From NCBI RefSeq assembly GCF_001591025.1, contig NZ_BCTZ01000003.1, positions 278,422-342,421 of the forward strand: a stretch of 64,000 nucleotides of DNA, read 5' to 3'. Positions 46,271 through 54,401 of the stretch are shown one piece after another; the first letter of the stretch is position 1; every line of letters begins with the position of its first letter. Source of the DNA: Sphingomonas soli NBRC 100801 (GTDB lineage Bacteria > Pseudomonadota > Alphaproteobacteria > Sphingomonadales > Sphingomonadaceae). A program made the position numbers and the translations under genes. The notes under the pieces were generated by a model. The model was not told where the DNA came from and ran no database searches. It saw only the letters and a list, made by a program, of their open reading frames with translations.

Positions 46271-46591
46271 TTACGCAGTGGGCCGCATGAACTCGGGTGC
46301 CGCTTCGTTGATCTCGGCGCGGGTCACGTCGCGACCGAGAATCGCCTTGACCGCATCGACCGCCGGCAAGCCTGCGCCAGTCCAGTGGTCGTCGTTGGCG
46401 GGGTCGAGAAGATCGATCGCCGAGCCGATATCGCCGGGCTCGCCCGCCTTCGGCGCGCCTTCGCTGACAACCTCGAACCATTCCGGCGCGAAGTCGTCGG
46501 CCTCAGTTTCCTTGCCGGGATCGACCATGACCAGCGCGGCGCCCAGATAAGCGCCGCGCGGGCCGGTCGAGATGTTACGGACGCGAGCCAT
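46271..46591 (-). CDS. Small hypothetical protein after the capsid gene
   Basis: 106 residues. RGAYLGAALVMVDPGKETEA is a small beta-barrel-like start, and EPGDIGSAIDLLDPANDDHW is acidic. A protein in this position is common in siphoviruses. Its start overlaps the capsid gene stop by one base. Function is unknown. Confidence 0.65.
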   Translation of the reverse strand: MARVRNISTGPRGAYLGAALVMVDPGKETEADDFAPEWFEVVSEGAPKAGEPGDIGSAIDLLDPANDDHWTGAGLPAVDAVKAILGRDVTRAEINEAAPEFMRPTA

Positions 46592-47685
46592 CAGAACGAG
46601 TCCCGATAGACCATGGCCTTGGGCAGGCGCACGTCGAGACCGCCGACGTTCATGATGCCGCCGACCTCATAGACCATGCTCGCCTTCTGGAAGGCGGGCA
46701 GGAACTGGTGAGCACCGGGTAGCATGAACTTGGCGACCTGGGGGCTGTCGTCATATGCCACCATGCGGGTGCTGTTGCCCGTGCCAGCAGTCTCGAGCGC
46801 GCGGCTCTTGACGATGGTCAGGCGCTCGCCCGCCGTGTTGTTGTCCTGGAGATAGGACAGCACCGTTGCGTTCGTGTCACCGACGCGCTTGGTCGCGATA
46901 TAGTTATACGCCGAGGTGGGCAGCGCCAGCTTGTTGGCGATGTGCGTCTCGCCGGTGCCGGTCTCGACCGCAGTGATGGCCTCGTTGATATCGCGGAGGA
47001 TCAGATCCTCGTCCTTGGCCGTCCAGAGGCGCGAGGGGCCGGTGCCGTCGTTGGCGACCTGTGCGCTCGGCGCGTTGGCGTCGTTGACGAAGCCGGTCCA
47101 ACCCTTCTCCGACACGCCAGCCGGGTTCTTGCCCGTCATGGCGATGCCGTAGATGAAGCGATCTGCGGCCAGCACGGCGGCGCCGGCCTTGTCCGAGGGC
47201 AGGGCCCGACCGAGCTTGGCGGCACGCTGCATTTCCTGCGTGTTCCACTCGTAGCCGATCGCGGCGAGGTGAAAGTTGCGGGTGGCCTGCGCCATCTTGG
47301 TCGACGCATAAGGCATATCGAACGCCCCGCCCGACATGAAGGCGGCCTCGCCAACCTGATCCATGGAATAGACCAGCGTGCCGATGTCCCACATGTCGCC
47401 GGTCGTATCGACCGAGAAGAATCGCGAGATATCGAAGCTCGGATACCGGTTCATGTAGACTTCGGTTTCGATGCGGTAGAGCTGCGGCGTCAGGAAGGCC
47501 ATGCCGACCTGCGCGTCGCTCAGGAAGGCATCGACCTTGTCAGCGAACGTCGCGGCGAGCCGCGCATGATCAGCCGCCCAGAGCGACATGACTTGGCGCT
47601 TCAAGGCGGCATCGGCCACCATGAACATGGCAGGATCTGTGATGCGCCCTGCGGCTGCGTCGTAGAAATTGGTGATCGCGTTCAT
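46591..47685 (-). CDS. Major capsid protein (DUF2184 type)
   Basis: 364 residues. YRIETEVYMNRYPSFDISRF, LVYSMDQVGEAAFMSG, TRNFHLAAIGYEWNTQEMQR and DRFIYGIAMTGKNPAG are hallmarks of DUF2184 capsid proteins with the HK97 fold. It assembles the procapsid with the upstream protease/scaffold. Confidence 0.92.
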   Translation of the reverse strand: MNAITNFYDAAAGRITDPAMFMVADAALKRQVMSLWAADHARLAATFADKVDAFLSDAQVGMAFLTPQLYRIETEVYMNRYPSFDISRFFSVDTTGDMWDIGTLVYSMDQVGEAAFMSGGAFDMPYASTKMAQATRNFHLAAIGYEWNTQEMQRAAKLGRALPSDKAGAAVLAADRFIYGIAMTGKNPAGVSEKGWTGFVNDANAPSAQVANDGTGPSRLWTAKDEDLILRDINEAITAVETGTGETHIANKLALPTSAYNYIATKRVGDTNATVLSYLQDNNTAGERLTIVKSRALETAGTGNSTRMVAYDDSPQVAKFMLPGAHQFLPAFQKASMVYEVGGIMNVGGLDVRLPKAMVYRDSF

Positions 47686-47699
47686 TATGCCCGCCCTCC

Positions 47700-48413
47700 T
47701 TAGCGCTTGGCGATCTTGACGAGGCCGTCGTCAGCGCCGGTCGTGTCGAATTTCCAGCCCGGGAGCGGGATGCCGCCCGAGGCCACGAAGTTACCGTCGC
47801 CGTCGACCTGCACCGCAGCACCGTCCGTGACAGAGCCGCCTGCCTCGACCCAGATGACGCCCTGCGTCATGATCGGCACGTTCTCGTAGCGGGCGTAGGT
47901 GTCGGTGGTCTGGCCTGCCACGAGACCGGCGGTCTGGCCGGCGATGACGATGCCAAGGGCCTCGTTGCCGGTCACGTCGACATAGGCCTTGTCGCCAATC
48001 GTCATCGTGCCGCCGTTCGCCCAGGTGAAGGCGAGGCCCCCGCCGGTGAAGGCGCTGGCGATGTTGCCGCTGCCCACAAGGACGCCGTCCGGATCGTGCA
48101 CCGAATACTCGCCGGTAGCCGAAGTCTGGAGCAGGAGCAGCGTGTAGCGCCCGATCTTCGCGCCCGCCGAAACCGTGGGAGCGTCGGTAACCGTGCCGGT
48201 GCCGGTGTTACCGGCATCCTCGGAGCCCGCCGCTACGAGAGTCTGAGCGGCGACGCAGCCGTGGTCACCCGCACCGCGATAGGCCACGACGCCGAAGCCG
48301 ATGCCACCTGCCGTTTCGATCGTGCGGGTGATGCGATTGGAGGTCTCACCATTCGCGACCAAGCCCTTATAGCCGGCTGCGATGGTATCCGAATAAGTGG
48401 ACTGCAGTGCCAT
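47700..48413 (-). CDS. Capsid cement/decoration protein (DUF2190-like)
   Basis: 237 residues, Gly/Ala/Thr-rich and beta-rich. The region GLVANGETSNRITRTIETAG and a C-terminal QTTDTYARYENVPIMTQGVI fit cement proteins, which sit between the protease and capsid genes. It stabilises the shell. Confidence 0.8.
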   Translation of the reverse strand: MALQSTYSDTIAAGYKGLVANGETSNRITRTIETAGGIGFGVVAYRGAGDHGCVAAQTLVAAGSEDAGNTGTGTVTDAPTVSAGAKIGRYTLLLLQTSATGEYSVHDPDGVLVGSGNIASAFTGGGLAFTWANGGTMTIGDKAYVDVTGNEALGIVIAGQTAGLVAGQTTDTYARYENVPIMTQGVIWVEAGGSVTDGAAVQVDGDGNFVASGGIPLPGWKFDTTGADDGLVKIAKR

Positions 48414-48426
48414 TGCTCAGGCTCCC

Positions 48427-48927
48427 TTAGTAACGGGCCAGGCGCGCGAAATCGCGGACGCTGGCGTTGTCGTTGGTGGTGACGATGCGGGGCGCGCCGA
48501 GCGACTGGACCTGCTGGTCCTCCACCTTCGCGTCCTTGGTCAGCACGGCGAACGAAGCGGCGATCTGCTCGTCGTTCCAGTCCTTGGCGGCGTCGCCCAT
48601 CTTGGCATCGACGACCGCCTTCATGACTGCGGCCTGGTCCATGGCATCGGTGACCGTGACGCCGAGCGCCTTAGCCTTACCGACGACCTGGCCATAAGCC
48701 TTGGCAGCGTCGAGCAGCTGGGCCGTGGTGGGCTTGCTGTCCTTGAGCTGCTTGTTCTCCGTTTCGAGCGTCGCCTTGTCCGTGGTGAGGGTGGCGACCT
48801 GGGTTTCTAGGCCGGTCACCTTGCCCAGCGCAGCATCGCGAGCGGCGAGGATGGTGTTGATGGTCGCAATCGCCGTATCGGCATTGGACACGTCGACGGT
48901 CAGCCCGTCGATGAGCATGGTCTTCAC
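48427..48927 (-). CDS. Candidate nested scaffold gene
   Basis: Within the protease gene, AAGGAG sits six bases before an in-frame GTG at 48927 (VKTMLIDGLTVDV). Starting there gives a separate 166-residue scaffold lacking the protease, as with lambda Nu3 inside C. It is inferred from the ribosome site only. Confidence 0.55.
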   Translation of the reverse strand: MKTMLIDGLTVDVSNADTAIATINTILAARDAALGKVTGLETQVATLTTDKATLETENKQLKDSKPTTAQLLDAAKAYGQVVGKAKALGVTVTDAMDQAAVMKAVVDAKMGDAAKDWNDEQIAASFAVLTKDAKVEDQQVQSLGAPRIVTTNDNASVRDFARLARY

Positions 48928-49527
48928 GGGCTTCTCCTTGGTAAAACGGTCGAGAATGGAGGGATTGGAATCGCAGAGGGCAAATGCGCTCGCATCGGCG
49001 ACGCGGCACTCCGAACCGGCGCGACCACGATCGACAACAGCCACATGGTTGCCGCGGATATTGCGCTGCACGGCATGATACGCGGTGCCATCGGGTGCGG
49101 TGCCATCCTCAAAGGCGAGGTCGCAGGCATAGCCGTTGCTCAGCTCACGCTTGCCGCTGTCCACGGCGTCAATCAGCGCGGCATCCATGAAGGCAAGATC
49201 GAAGGTGACGTAATCGCCGTCCTTGACCGCGCCGAACACGGTCCCGCGCGCATGATCTCGCCAGTTGGCGGACGTGACGGGCGTATTTGGGTGATTGTCG
49301 GTGATCGGCTTGGCGACGAAGCTGGCTAGCGACGCGGCCTTGAACACTTCCTCTGCCGGGCGATAGACCTTGACGATATCGGTCGCCTTGAACTTCGCGC
49401 CCTGCGGATCGACTTCGCTGCCGAGATAGTCGTAGACACCTGCGCGCGCCGAGCGTGCTTTGACGGCCATATAGCCATCACCACTCCGGCGTCGGGCATC
49501 CAGGGTCAGGGCATCATGCAGCAGCAT
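48427..49527 (-). CDS. Prohead protease/scaffold fusion (DUF2213)
   Basis: 366 residues. The protease half (about 1-190) has YLGSEVDPQGAKFKATDIVK, ASFVAKPITDNHPNTPVT and RNIRGNHVAVVDRGRAGSE, matching DUF2213 maturation proteases. The second half is a scaffold: a coiled coil (GLETQVATLTTDKATLETEN) and a helical capsid-binding end. The start follows element copy 6 by 34 bp. Confidence 0.9.
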   Translation of the reverse strand: MLLHDALTLDARRRSGDGYMAVKARSARAGVYDYLGSEVDPQGAKFKATDIVKVYRPAEEVFKAASLASFVAKPITDNHPNTPVTSANWRDHARGTVFGAVKDGDYVTFDLAFMDAALIDAVDSGKRELSNGYACDLAFEDGTAPDGTAYHAVQRNIRGNHVAVVDRGRAGSECRVADASAFALCDSNPSILDRFTKEKPVKTMLIDGLTVDVSNADTAIATINTILAARDAALGKVTGLETQVATLTTDKATLETENKQLKDSKPTTAQLLDAAKAYGQVVGKAKALGVTVTDAMDQAAVMKAVVDAKMGDAAKDWNDEQIAASFAVLTKDAKVEDQQVQSLGAPRIVTTNDNASVRDFARLARY

Positions 49528-49560
49528 GCCCCGTTGGGTAGCGGGGCTTGTGTTGGCGCT

Positions 49561-49573
49561 TTACCGCCGTCAG
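49561..49573 (-). promoter_or_regulatory. 13-bp late-gene boundary element, copy 6
   Basis: CTGACGGCGGTAA 34 nt upstream of the protease/scaffold start. T-A at positions 34-35 lies in GCTACC. No Shine-Dalgarno sequence is seen between it and the ATG. Confidence 0.75.
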
Positions 49574-49576
49574 GTG

Positions 49577-49762
49577 TTAGCCGAACTCTCCGATGATCGG
49601 TGGAGGTCCTGCCTCAGCTTGATCGAGCGCAACGCATTCAAGGGCGGCGCAAAGTTGTTGCATCGCCGATGTTGCGCGCTTCGTTGCATGAGCGGCCTCA
49701 GCCAAATCGAGGCAGAGCATTTCCCTCGCGACCATGATGGCTTGATAGCGGTTAAGGCGCAT
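49577..49762 (-). CDS. Small helical accessory protein
   Basis: 61 residues (MRLNRYQAIMVAREMLCLDL). GGAGGAGGGGAAG lies upstream of the ATG at 49762. Just before it a tiny frame ends VIDATLEEGK, resembling the end of the gene at 50382. It is part of a block of small accessory genes. Function is unknown. Confidence 0.55.
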   Translation of the reverse strand: MRLNRYQAIMVAREMLCLDLAEAAHATKRATSAMQQLCAALECVALDQAEAGPPPIIGEFG

Positions 49763-49790
49763 CACTTCCCCTCCTCCAGCGTTGCGTCGA

Positions 49791-49961
49791 TCACTCGCCC
49801 TCCGTTATGTGCTGAGCGAACAAGCGATCGATCTCAGCAAAAACATCCTCCCGCGTGCTGAAATCGTAGAACGATACCGGTTTCCGCCATCCGCACGAGC
49901 ACTTCGCCATCCACTGATCAGCGATCGGTTGCGGCTCGCGGGTGAGGGTGTGGTCGGTCAT
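49791..49961 (-). CDS. Small accessory protein with a CSCGW motif
   Basis: 56 residues from the ATG at 49961, overlapping the upstream stop by four bases. WMAKCSCGWRKPVSFYDFST may bind a metal with few ligands. Function is unknown. Confidence 0.6.
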   Translation of the reverse strand: MTDHTLTREPQPIADQWMAKCSCGWRKPVSFYDFSTREDVFAEIDRLFAQHITEGE

Positions 49962-50134
49962 TCGCCCTCCTCGAGCAGTGGATGGACCAGCGGAGGCTCC
50001 CACGGTTCCCAACGGATAAGGTTGCCGTATATGCGAGGCCTGCGCATCGCCTGCTGCTGGATAGCGATCCTCTGCCGGAGCAAACGGCAGTCATCCTCAA
50101 ACAGCTTGTCGTGATCGATGATAGGCCCGCTCAT
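49958..50134 (-). CDS. Small accessory protein
   Basis: 58 residues from the ATG at 50134, coupled to both neighbours by four-base overlaps. It starts MSGPIIDHDKLFEDDCRLLR. No motif is recognised. Confidence 0.55.
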   Translation of the reverse strand: MSGPIIDHDKLFEDDCRLLRQRIAIQQQAMRRPRIYGNLIRWEPWEPPLVHPLLEEGE

Positions 50135-50382
50135 TTCTCGCCCCAAGTGATCGGCCCTGTCGGCATTTCCACGCCCGGCTGCAACGCGGCGTCGGATAGG
50201 TGGGCGGCTTGGCGCGGGTCGATTGCGTCGCGATGCTCACAGCCTTCACCGAAGAACTGCATTGCTGACCGTAGCGCACAATGCGGGCACTCTCGCTCGT
50301 CTGATTGGTAGGTGCCGCCACAGTCCCGGCAGGTGAAGTTGCACACGCCATCGCGCTCGCAGTCGTTAACGCGGCAGGGCAT
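50131..50382 (-). CDS. Small zinc-ribbon accessory protein
   Basis: 83 residues from the ATG at 50382. Cys pairs in MPCRVNDCERDGVCNFTC, CRDCGGTY and CPHCALRS suggest two zinc sites. It lies next to the gene homologous to chromosomal 4389-4652, whose neighbour is also a zinc-ribbon gene. Confidence 0.65.
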   Translation of the reverse strand: MPCRVNDCERDGVCNFTCRDCGGTYQSDERECPHCALRSAMQFFGEGCEHRDAIDPRQAAHLSDAALQPGVEMPTGPITWGEK

Positions 50383-50666
50383 CACTTCCCTTCCTCGAGC
50401 AGAGCGTCGATCATGGCTTGCCAAATGTTGCGAGGCTGCTGGTCTGCCGGCGTGTCACATAGCTCGCCTACGCTTTCGATCGAATGCTCTGCATCCTCGT
50501 ATCCGGCCTGCACCATCCCATAGCTCGGCTCGCGGATCGCGGCGATGACGGCGCGGGCGAGTTGCTCGCATTCCGCTTGACCGTATTCGCTGGCAGGAAC
50601 GTCGATTTTGAGAGCTTCATCCATTAGCGCCCGCGCGGCGCGTTCGATTACTGAATGTGAGCCCAT
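50382..50666 (-). CDS. Accessory protein related to the chromosomal gene at 4389
   Basis: 94 residues. VIERAARALMDEALKIDVPA, IREPSYGMVQAG and PRNIWQAMIDALLEEGK share spacing with the product of 4389-4652. Its start lies 19 bp inside the HNH gene with GAGGGG upstream. Function is unknown. Confidence 0.65.
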   Translation of the reverse strand: MGSHSVIERAARALMDEALKIDVPASEYGQAECEQLARAVIAAIREPSYGMVQAGYEDAEHSIESVGELCDTPADQQPRNIWQAMIDALLEEGK

Positions 50667-51169
50667 TTCTCACCCCTCTTTATCCGACCAACGTGTACCG
50701 CCGAGATGCCAAACCTTTCGCCGCACACCGCATAAGTTTCGGCGGAACCCCTAATCGCCCTCACCTTATCGGCGTTCAACTTCACGCCTCCACCGTTGCG
50801 CTCGCCGCGAGCCCTGCGCTCAATTGGGCACGGGGTTAGGACGGTTCGCCCTTTGGCTTGTCGGTCAGCCGCATTATCCGCGTCCGTGCCGATAAACAGA
50901 TGAGATGGATTCACGCACGAAGGATTATCGCAGCGGTGGCATAGCATTTTGCCCGCTTCGGGCCATCCGCCTGTTTCAAAGAACCATGCCACATGCGTCG
51001 CCTTCCGCATCCTGCCGAGAACCCGAATATGGCCGTAGCCCCTTGTGCCCTTCGCGCCGGTCCACAGCCAGCAACCCTCCGATCTATCAACGCGAGGCCA
51101 ATATCGGTGGGGCAGCGTGACTAGCGATTGCGCCATACGCGGCGATAGGGGTAATTCAGTGTCAGCCAT
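50648..51169 (-). CDS. HNH endonuclease inserted in the head gene cluster
   Basis: 173 residues. CWLWTGAKGTRGYGHIRVLG, then CHRCDNPSCVNPSHLFIGT and DNAADRQAKGR are the HNH (PF13392-type) homing endonuclease layout, with a C-terminal helix-turn-helix (LNADKVRAIR, AVCGERFGISAVHVGRIKRG). The usual A-H-R before the first helix reads THV. It is probably a free-standing homing nuclease. Confidence 0.88.
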   Translation of the reverse strand: MADTELPLSPRMAQSLVTLPHRYWPRVDRSEGCWLWTGAKGTRGYGHIRVLGRMRKATHVAWFFETGGWPEAGKMLCHRCDNPSCVNPSHLFIGTDADNAADRQAKGRTVLTPCPIERRARGERNGGGVKLNADKVRAIRGSAETYAVCGERFGISAVHVGRIKRGEKWAHIQ

Positions 51170-51361
51170 ATTCGTTCCTCCAGAACGTTTGTGGTCAGAG
51201 TCGGGCCGGTGTTGATAGCGCCGGTTCGGCTCGTTGCTTCGGGCGGAGTGCCCCTAGCCGGTGGTGGGCAGAAACCGCAGTATTGTCCGATCTGTCCGCA
51301 GTGTAGCGAGCGGCCACCGAAGCGGCGAAAACCATACCACCGCCGCCACTCCCGACCAAGC

Positions 51362-52213
51362 CTAATCGAACACCACCACCCCCTGCTCGCGACACCCGCA
51401 CCAAGGCAATTGCCCTGCCCGCTGCCCCGCCGCGATCGGCGCGTTGACCGTCTGCCCGTCTACGCTCTGCCCGGCATCGGCCGGCGTCTCGCCGTACAGC
51501 TTGCCATCGCGCGCACGATGATCCTCGCGCGGGTGCTTCTTGCCGCTATGCCGGTATTTGTAGATCGAGAGACCTGCTTCCCGGCGGCGTTCCGCGGCGA
51601 GCGAGCTGGTCAGTTTCGAAAGCTGGTCACTGGCGATTCCGGTTGCTCGCCGCCGCGACATTGCCACAGCCTCCCGGATTTCCTTCGCCACCTCGCGCGC
51701 CGGCCGCCGCTCGGTTAGCCCCGAGAACACCGCGTTGCCGATGCGCTGGCGGGCCTGGTCCGAGACATCACGGATTAGCGAGGTATTCCAGGCGATGATC
51801 TGGTCGAGCGTGCCACGCACATCCTCGGGGCCGATGAGGGTGTTCAGATCCACGCCGGTCGCGCTCAGAACGGCCCCGCGAAATTTCCCGCGCTGCCACT
51901 TCTCGGTACGCACCGCCCAGTCCTGCACCGCCGCATCGAGCAGGATGTACAGGCGCTCCATCTCGGTTTCAGCCGCGGCGAGTCGGGCTTGCAGGTCGCT
52001 GGGGCTGTCGGTGGTGAGCTGGGATAGCGACCGCTCGTACTCGGCGATGATCGTCTCGGCGTGGCGGGTCCATGCTTGGATGATCGGTGCGTACGCGGCG
52101 CGGAATAGGTCGGTTGCCAGCGTGGCGGGCGCCACAATATCCCGCAGCACGATCGCGCGGCGGCGCATGCCGGGGTTGGCGCGGCGGGTGAGAGTGGCGA
52201 GCGAGTAGCGCAT
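51362..52213 (-). CDS. Minor head protein (SPP1 gp7/Mu gpF type)
   Basis: 283 residues from the ATG at 52213. ATGVDLNTLIGPEDVRGTLD, AWNTSLIRDVSDQARQRIGN and the C-terminal YRHSGKKHPREDHRARDGKL with GQLPWCGCREQGV match the head morphogenesis family that assists DNA ejection. The gap 51170-51361 before it holds no visible gene. Confidence 0.88.
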   Translation of the reverse strand: MRYSLATLTRRANPGMRRRAIVLRDIVAPATLATDLFRAAYAPIIQAWTRHAETIIAEYERSLSQLTTDSPSDLQARLAAAETEMERLYILLDAAVQDWAVRTEKWQRGKFRGAVLSATGVDLNTLIGPEDVRGTLDQIIAWNTSLIRDVSDQARQRIGNAVFSGLTERRPAREVAKEIREAVAMSRRRATGIASDQLSKLTSSLAAERRREAGLSIYKYRHSGKKHPREDHRARDGKLYGETPADAGQSVDGQTVNAPIAAGQRAGQLPWCGCREQGVVVFD

Positions 52214-52437
52214 TAGCGGCTCGGGCGGGGCGGCGGCGGCTTTCCCTTGTTTGCTGCGACGTTGACGGACGTGCCGCACACCGGGCAAGCGACGGTCAGG
52301 AAGTCGCCGTCACGCTGGTCGAACGTCAGCTTGCCGTCGCTGCGAAGAAACCGGAGCGTTGATTTGCAGTTGCTGCAGGATGCTTCGAACTGGTCGTTCT
52401 CGGGCAGATGGCCGCGGCTGATAACTTCAATCGCCAC
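52213..52437 (-). CDS. Small Com-like zinc-ribbon protein
   Basis: 74 residues from a GTG overlapping the portal stop by 11 bp. CSNCKSTLRF and CPVCGTSVN give a four-Cys zinc ribbon. Similar small proteins sit near phage portal genes. Function is unknown. Confidence 0.7.
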   Translation of the reverse strand: MAIEVISRGHLPENDQFEASCSNCKSTLRFLRSDGKLTFDQRDGDFLTVACPVCGTSVNVAANKGKPPPPRPSR

Positions 52438-54355
52438 TGCGGATCTCCTCGAATATCTCAGGCCCCAGCACGATCTTGCCGCGGTACGGCTCGGCCTTCG
52501 TCAGATCGACAGCGCTCTTTGTTAGTGAGATATGGGGCTGATAATCCGCGTAATCATGCGACGCCCCGGCGCGGATGATGCTCTCATGTCGCCAACTCAG
52601 CGCCGATGACGTGAACAGCAGGACGGCCGCCTGGTTGCCCAACGGCTCGACGATGCGCACCCCGCCGGGCTGAATAGTGATTTCGCCCTTATCGTCCTGG
52701 TTCCACTCGCCCTCGATCTTCATCCAGTCCATTGGCGCGCGCGAATAGGCGATGGTGACGTGCAGGTCAGGGTTCAGGTCGGGGATACCCTGCGCCTTCG
52801 CCCATGCCACGATCTCAGCGGCGTTCACGACATCGCGGCGGACATAGAGCGTGCGCGGGGTCGCGTCCGCGAACCGCGCATCATTCGCGGCACGGCGCGC
52901 GGGGGCGCTTCCATCACCCCCGGCACCGCGAGATCTAGGATCACCTCCTTCCGTCAATGCGCTGGGATCAGTCTCGTCGGGCTCGGCGGTGAGGCCGAAG
53001 CGCTCTTCCTCGGGGATTTCCGCCAAGGCCTGATCGAGCCCGGGCATATAGCCACGCTCGGACATCAGGTTCTGCACGCCCTTGTTGAACGCGACCTCGG
53101 GAATGGCGTTGGTGTTGAGCAGCGCTGTCACGCCCTCCATGGTCGTCTTGAAGGTGTCCGCGTCCTCTTTCTCGGTCGGCACGTTCAGCGGCGCGAATTT
53201 CCACCATACCTCGGGCGGACGCGAGCCGAGCGCCGACGGGATCAGCGCGGCGTCGATCTGCTCAAGACACGGTTTGGTTTCGAGCTTCTGCCCAGTCTCG
53301 ACCGTCTCGCGCCAGTTCTTCTCGTCGCCCTCGCCAGTGGCGTTCAGACCCTTTGCCGACGTGCCCCAAAGCCGGGTGACTGGGATGTCCGCCGCTGCCG
53401 AGAACGCCTCCGCATAGACGCGGATCACATCGGGAATGCCGGTCCAAGTGATCTGGTGACGATCGATCGATTCCCCGCCTTTGCCCTCGCCATCGCCGCT
53501 GTCATAGACCTTGGCATTGATGACGGACGAGCCCGCCGCCATCAGCGACAGGCGCTTGGTCAGCTTCGCCTCTCCGTCAGCCGTCGCGACATAATCAAGC
53601 AGTTTAGGAATGCCGACGTCGATGTTCAGCGCGTCCTTGATCATCGCCGAGAATGTCGCCAGCGCTTCGTCAAGGTTCTGCGCCGGCTCAAGCAGTGATG
53701 GGACGCGACCGCGGCCCCAGAAGCGGGTTTCGTAATCCGCACGCCAGATCGAGGGCAGGGGCTCGGCACGGAAGCAGGCTACGCGGCTCGGGTGGATCCG
53801 CAATTGCCCGTTGGTGCCGTTGACCTCCCAATATTCCGGCGTGCCGTAATCGGCGCGGGATAGGTCATCGACCCAGTTCTTGCCGGTCAGGTGCCAGCGC
53901 GAGACGACGTTGATCGCGACGAGGCCCTGCTTGCTCGTCACGTTTAGCGGGAGGGCAGGGTCGCCGGCCGCCACGAGGATCAGCGCGCCACCACCAAGCC
54001 CGCGCAGGACTTCAGCCTGGCGCACCTTGGCCTGTAGCTGGTGCCGCTCTTCCTCTTTCTCGATAAGCTCAATCTGCGCCTTGTCGGCTTGCCAGTCCCG
54101 CCATGCGCGGACGCGGTCGGTTGCGGGGATCGTGATGGCCTTGCGCAACATGGCGCTGGCTTCGAATGCTTCCTCGATTTGCTGGGGCGACAGGACTTGC
54201 GCGAGGTAGGCGCGGGCAGTGCGGGCGTCGCCGCGCATGCCGAGCCCCGTCACTACGTTCGTCAAGCCGTCGCGGGCACGCATTTGCACCACGGAGCCGC
54301 CGCTATCCATGACGAACCCGGGCTTCGGGCGTACGTTGACGATGCGACCGGACAT
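52427..54355 (-). CDS. Portal protein fused to an Acb1-like 2H phosphoesterase
   Basis: 642 residues. About 1-460 is a DUF1073-type portal domain (TNVVTGLGMRGDARTARAYL, LLEPAQNLDEALATFSAMIK, IPVTRLWGTSAKGLNATGEG), forming the DNA-entry ring. After a disordered linker (about 465-500) comes a 2H phosphoesterase fold: HVTIAYS with His532-x-Thr534, and PHISLT with His608-x-Ser610. Acb1 anti-CBASS enzymes have this double motif and cleave cyclic nucleotides; the name is used for this portal family. Activity here is inferred. It follows element copy 7 by 34 bp. Confidence 0.9.
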   Translation of the reverse strand: MSGRIVNVRPKPGFVMDSGGSVVQMRARDGLTNVVTGLGMRGDARTARAYLAQVLSPQQIEEAFEASAMLRKAITIPATDRVRAWRDWQADKAQIELIEKEEERHQLQAKVRQAEVLRGLGGGALILVAAGDPALPLNVTSKQGLVAINVVSRWHLTGKNWVDDLSRADYGTPEYWEVNGTNGQLRIHPSRVACFRAEPLPSIWRADYETRFWGRGRVPSLLEPAQNLDEALATFSAMIKDALNIDVGIPKLLDYVATADGEAKLTKRLSLMAAGSSVINAKVYDSGDGEGKGGESIDRHQITWTGIPDVIRVYAEAFSAAADIPVTRLWGTSAKGLNATGEGDEKNWRETVETGQKLETKPCLEQIDAALIPSALGSRPPEVWWKFAPLNVPTEKEDADTFKTTMEGVTALLNTNAIPEVAFNKGVQNLMSERGYMPGLDQALAEIPEEERFGLTAEPDETDPSALTEGGDPRSRGAGGDGSAPARRAANDARFADATPRTLYVRRDVVNAAEIVAWAKAQGIPDLNPDLHVTIAYSRAPMDWMKIEGEWNQDDKGEITIQPGGVRIVEPLGNQAAVLLFTSSALSWRHESIIRAGASHDYADYQPHISLTKSAVDLTKAEPYRGKIVLGPEIFEEIRSGD

Positions 54356-54388
54356 GGCGGTGACATTGGCGGCTGGGAGTGGGCGGTA

Positions 54389-54401
54389 TTACCGCCGTCA
54401 G
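54389..54401 (-). promoter_or_regulatory. 13-bp late-gene boundary element, copy 7
   Basis: CTGACGGCGGTAA 34 nt upstream of the portal start. Its TGA is the stop codon of the large terminase. A is at position 35, preceded by C. Confidence 0.75.
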
